A DNA stretch of 6,837 nucleotides. Source: Candidatus Vogelbacteria bacterium CG22_combo_CG10-13_8_21_14_all_37_9 (lineage in GTDB: Bacteria > Patescibacteriota > Minisyncoccia > Phycocordibacterales > XYD1-FULL-46-19). The position numbers were made by a program, and so were the translations under genes. Positions 4,753 to 6,837 of this stretch are shown here, one piece after another (within the stretch, counting starts at the first letter, position 1; every line of letters begins with the position of its first letter). Location: NCBI GenBank assembly GCA_002772495.1, contig PCSX01000038.1:16034-22870 (forward strand), given 5' to 3'. The notes below the pieces were generated by a model. It saw only the letters and a program-made list of their open reading frames with translations, was not told the origin of the DNA and made no database searches.

Positions 4753-5131
4753 AGATTAGATTAGGTCCTTAAAGATTTGGTTTCCATCTAAGACAAATCT
4801 TTATAGATTTTGTCGCAACAGTGCAAACTTGGAAACTATAATCACCAGGAAAACTAATTACTGGGTTATCTTGAACTCTCTCTTTTTTTGGGTTACTTGA
4901 TATTTTAGACTGGTCTAGTCTAAAAAACTAAGTTTCACTTAGAATAGTGTTTTTAAGATTTTAGTTTTTGTTGTCAGTCGCCACTCTGATCGCAAACTAA
5001 TCCAATTATTAGTAATCCGTCATTTTAAGGGTTTCCGCTTATTATTTTAGGAAACCCTAGTCATTGGGCCAGTTATGTCGCTTTCTATCCCCCTAGATTA
5101 GCCATAGCTGGCTTCTTTGTTTGTTCTTTTT
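4753..5131 (+). ncRNA. Putative structured non-coding RNA of unknown class, about 380 nt
   Basis: The 509 bp between xerC and cca contain no credible ORF in any frame on either strand. Downstream of the tandem promoters are several inverted repeats in order: AAAGATTTG 4771-4779 with 4794-4802; an alternative pairing GTTTCCA 4780-4786 with TGGAAAC 4830-4836; TTTTAGACT 4903-4911 with 4917-4925 (loop GGTCT); CTAAG 4928-4932 with 4938-4942; AGGGTTTCC 5028-5036 with 5050-5058; and a last stem 5068-5076 with 5104-5112 that leads into a T-rich tail. TGTCGC recurs near unpaired positions (4661, 4811, 5076 regions). I looked for and did not find tmRNA, RNase P RNA or SRP RNA landmarks. 6S RNA is not excluded by sequence but the length is large. 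The transcript ends are predictions. Confidence 0.55.
5066..5131 (+). terminator. Terminator at the end of the putative ncRNA
   Basis: GCCAGTTAT (5068-5076) pairs with ATAGCTGGC (5104-5112) through 9 bp including one G-U wobble, followed by TTCTTTGTTTGTTCTTTTT. The tail resembles those of the two minus-strand terminators in this window (TTTGTTTG element). The loop is long (27 nt), and a shorter alternative stem AGCCA/TGGCT exists. Confidence 0.55.
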
Positions 5132-5157
5132 GCGTAGGAGTCTCCTTGGTAAAGTCT

Positions 5158-6627
5158 TTAGACACCGTATTTTTTATGGATTTTTTTGATTTCTACCGCT
5201 TCGGTGGCCTCTTTCTTTTCTTTACCGGCCTCCCCTAGTTTTTTAAGTTCTTCAATTGGGAGAGACATTAATTCTAAAGCTCGTTTTTCTAAATATTCAT
5301 TAGTATTAAGCTCTGGTTGGTCCAAAACTTCTTCCAATAAGGCATGTAAGGTTAGACTGAACTTGGGTCCAGGTGTTTCATATGAAATCTCTATTAATCT
5401 TTGACCATCTATCTTAAGCATTTTAACTGAAGTGGGTGAATGCATTGCTTCATCGATCATCGCTTCATATTTACGTAGACGATAAGGTTCTTCCTTTGGT
5501 CGTCCCATCCCAATTCGATCACAGATTCTAACTTTGATTAAATCTTGGACTAAATCCTCTCCTACATTAGCAATAATTCGTCGAACCGCTGAAAGAGTAA
5601 TTTTTTCAGTATCCGAAAAGAACATATGGTTTCTGACTAATTTGGTAACAATTTCAATTGTTTTCACGGGAAACTTAAGATCAGAAAGGATTTTTTTAGC
5701 CAACCTCTCCCCAACTACTTCATGGCCATAAAAGGTAAAATCTTGGGTTTCTGGGTTTAAACGTCTAGTTTTAGGTTTACCAATATCGTGTAATAGGGCG
5801 GTTAGTCTCACGTGTAACGAAAAGTCTCTATCAGCTGAATGTTGGACAGTCCTAAGGCTATGTTCCCAAACACTATAGATGTGGCTTTTATTTTGTTTCA
5901 TATTTAAGCCAGCCTCTAATTCCGGGATAATATAAGCTAAAAGTCCAATTTTGGAACACAAAGTTAAACCTTCCGCTGGATTAGGAGACATAATAATCTT
6001 TATAAATTCATCTCGAATTCTCTCTTTAGATATCTTGGCTAGTAAATTAGCTTTATTTTGAGCCGCTTGTAGGGTTTTGTCTTCAATCGTAAAACCCAAT
6101 TCAGTGGCTAATCGGACGGCTCGGAGCAGGCGGAGAGCATCTTCTTGGAAACGTTCATCTGGGTCACCAACGGCTCGGATAATTTTGTCCTTTATGTCCT
6201 TTAGGCCATCAAAAGGGTCAGTTAATTCTTCAGACCAAGGGTCATAAGCGAGAGCGTTAATTGTAAAATCTCGTCTCGCTAAATCCTCGGCTAGATTTTG
6301 ACTAAATTTTAATTCTTGAGGATGGCGAAAATCTTCATAAGCACCTTCGGTTCTAAATGGCGTTACTTCAATGTTTTTTAAAGTAAGATCAGTTTCTTCT
6401 TCATTGACTATAGTGACAGTCCCAAATTTATTTTCATAAAAAGTTTTTGGATAGGCTTCAACAATTTCTTCTGGGGTAGCGTTGGTGTTTAAATCCCAGT
6501 CACGGGGTTCTCGAGCCATTAATAAGTCTCGAACACAACCACCAACTAAATAAGTCAAAAAACCCTTATCTTGCAAGGTTTTTGCGTTATTTTTGACAGT
6601 TATTGGGCTGGCTAATTGAACTTTCAT
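5158..6627 (-). CDS. cca: tRNA nucleotidyltransferase (CCA-adding enzyme, class II) with HD domain
   Basis: Adds or repairs the 3' CCA of tRNAs from CTP and ATP without a template. Landmarks in the 489 residues: YLVGGCVRDLL (26-36) with the GG nucleotide-binding turn; RDWDLN (42-47) with metal ligands D43 and D45; EDLARRDFTINALAYD (114-129, motif B); DPFDG (137-141); and ERFQEDALRLLRAVRLA (158-174) with the EDxxR motif that reads the incoming base. The C-terminal half has an HD domain: H256 in WEHSLRT, H280-D281 in LLHDIGKPKT and H302 in YGHE, as in Cca proteins that also carry phosphohydrolase activity. It ends in a lysine/glutamate-rich tail (about 465-489). CCA-only versus split C- or A-adding enzyme cannot be settled here. 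The ATG at 6627 has no SD. It is convergent with the ncRNA locus; no terminator for cca is evident. Confidence 0.95.
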   Translation of the reverse strand: MKVQLASPITVKNNAKTLQDKGFLTYLVGGCVRDLLMAREPRDWDLNTNATPEEIVEAYPKTFYENKFGTVTIVNEEETDLTLKNIEVTPFRTEGAYEDFRHPQELKFSQNLAEDLARRDFTINALAYDPWSEELTDPFDGLKDIKDKIIRAVGDPDERFQEDALRLLRAVRLATELGFTIEDKTLQAAQNKANLLAKISKERIRDEFIKIIMSPNPAEGLTLCSKIGLLAYIIPELEAGLNMKQNKSHIYSVWEHSLRTVQHSADRDFSLHVRLTALLHDIGKPKTRRLNPETQDFTFYGHEVVGERLAKKILSDLKFPVKTIEIVTKLVRNHMFFSDTEKITLSAVRRIIANVGEDLVQDLIKVRICDRIGMGRPKEEPYRLRKYEAMIDEAMHSPTSVKMLKIDGQRLIEISYETPGPKFSLTLHALLEEVLDQPELNTNEYLEKRALELMSLPIEELKKLGEAGKEKKEATEAVEIKKIHKKYGV

Positions 6628-6649
6628 AGCGATAGATTAGATCTTTTTG

Positions 6650-6678
6650 CTAATATCAGCTGGTTTCACCTGAAACAA
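6650..6678 (-). promoter_or_regulatory. Predicted cca promoter with palindrome
   Basis: On the minus strand TTGTTT (6678-6673), a 17-nt spacer and TATTAG (6655-6650) precede the ATG at 6627 with a leader of about 16 nt and no SD. The perfect palindrome GTTTCA-CC-TGAAAC (6663-6676) covers the spacer and most of the -35 box. A second -10-like TAATCT lies nearer the start codon. Confidence 0.45.
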
Positions 6679-6734
6679 ATGATTTAGAAAACTTAACTAT
6701 TTTGATTGAAAGTATTTGAATCTAATTTTAGATT

Positions 6735-6758
6735 TTAATCCGCCAGCTGGCGGATTAA
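6735..6758. repeat. 24-bp perfect palindrome upstream of cca
   Basis: Arms TTAATCCGCC and GGCGGATTAA with loop AGCT. T4 follows on the plus strand, so it could be a weak terminator for rightward transcription or the end of a transcript from beyond the window. The function is not clear. Confidence 0.6.
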
Positions 6759-6764
6759 TTTTAA

Positions 6765-6837
6765 AAAGTGCCCTCGGAGGGATTCGGTCATAGGTCTCAC
6801 TTCGTCGTCACTCAGTTCGCCCGCGACCCCGACTCAC
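6765..6837. other. GC-rich segment at the right edge, unidentified
   Basis: The last 70 bp are clearly richer in GC than the DNA before them. Read on the minus strand, the segment ends with CGAATCCCTCCGAGGGCAC followed by T5, which resembles the T-arm and acceptor 3' end of a tRNA gene, but the matching T-stem strand is absent. CCCT/AGGG plus T5 may also act as a small terminator. The element continues outside the window. Confidence 0.4.

Noticed and set aside
4649..4760. dif site next to the Xer recombinase
   Set aside because: TTATAA repeats occur at 4709-4731 but I could not match the two 11-bp half-sites with confidence; they are better explained as promoter -10 boxes.
4753..5131. tmRNA, RNase P RNA or SRP RNA
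   Set aside because: No tRNA-like ends or tag ORF, no GAGGAAAGTCC-type P RNA core, and no SRP GGAAG tetraloop motif were seen; a covariance search could still overturn this.
5186..5731. Two plus-strand ORFs opposite cca
   Set aside because: Shadow frames of cca, Ser-rich without motifs.
6769..6837. Complete tRNA gene on the minus strand
   Set aside because: The T-stem 5' strand does not pair with CCTCC and no anticodon arm could be fitted.
1..6837. CRISPR array, prophage or insertion sequence
   Set aside because: No regularly spaced repeats, transposase or phage structural gene are present; the tyrosine recombinase has housekeeping context.

Overview
The window looks like chromosomal DNA of an uncultured bacterium, AT-rich and compactly organised, most plausibly from the Candidate Phyla Radiation (Patescibacteria). 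This is an inference from the short lysine-tailed ribosomal protein S15, the small hypothetical genes, the lack of Shine-Dalgarno (SD) sites on most first genes, and the mix of RNA-maintenance genes. The standard genetic code fits: no in-frame TGA interrupts any recognised gene.

Layout. At the left edge is the first 481 codons of pnp (polynucleotide phosphorylase, minus strand), cut by the window end. Then come a 50-aa membrane ORF with its own promoter, SD and terminator; a NYN-domain (LabA/DUF88, PIN-like) protein; a 65-bp palindromic intergenic element; and rpsO, all on the minus strand. Upstream of rpsO is a repeat cluster with two mutually exclusive hairpins, one followed by T6. Beyond it is a two-gene minus-strand operon: a 133-aa protein with a PD-(D/E)XK-like signature, then a basic 80-aa protein that begins 15 nt after it. 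A divergent xerC/xerD-type tyrosine recombinase runs on the plus strand. It is followed by about 500 bp without any credible ORF but with tandem promoter-like elements, several hairpins and a terminator, which I read as a structured non-coding RNA gene. The convergent cca gene (class II tRNA nucleotidyltransferase with HD domain) follows. The right edge is a short GC-rich segment I cannot identify.

How it fits together. pnp, rpsO, cca and perhaps the NYN protein all belong to RNA metabolism and translation. The bacterial rpsO-pnp neighbourhood is kept but interrupted by two genes. The recombinase probably serves chromosome dimer resolution. Several promoters place the start of transcription almost at the start codon (xerC, rpsO, perhaps the 133-aa gene), suggesting leaderless mRNAs, while the two small ORFs carry clear SD sites. 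The least explained parts are the 4.75-5.13 kb RNA locus and the repeat switch in front of rpsO.
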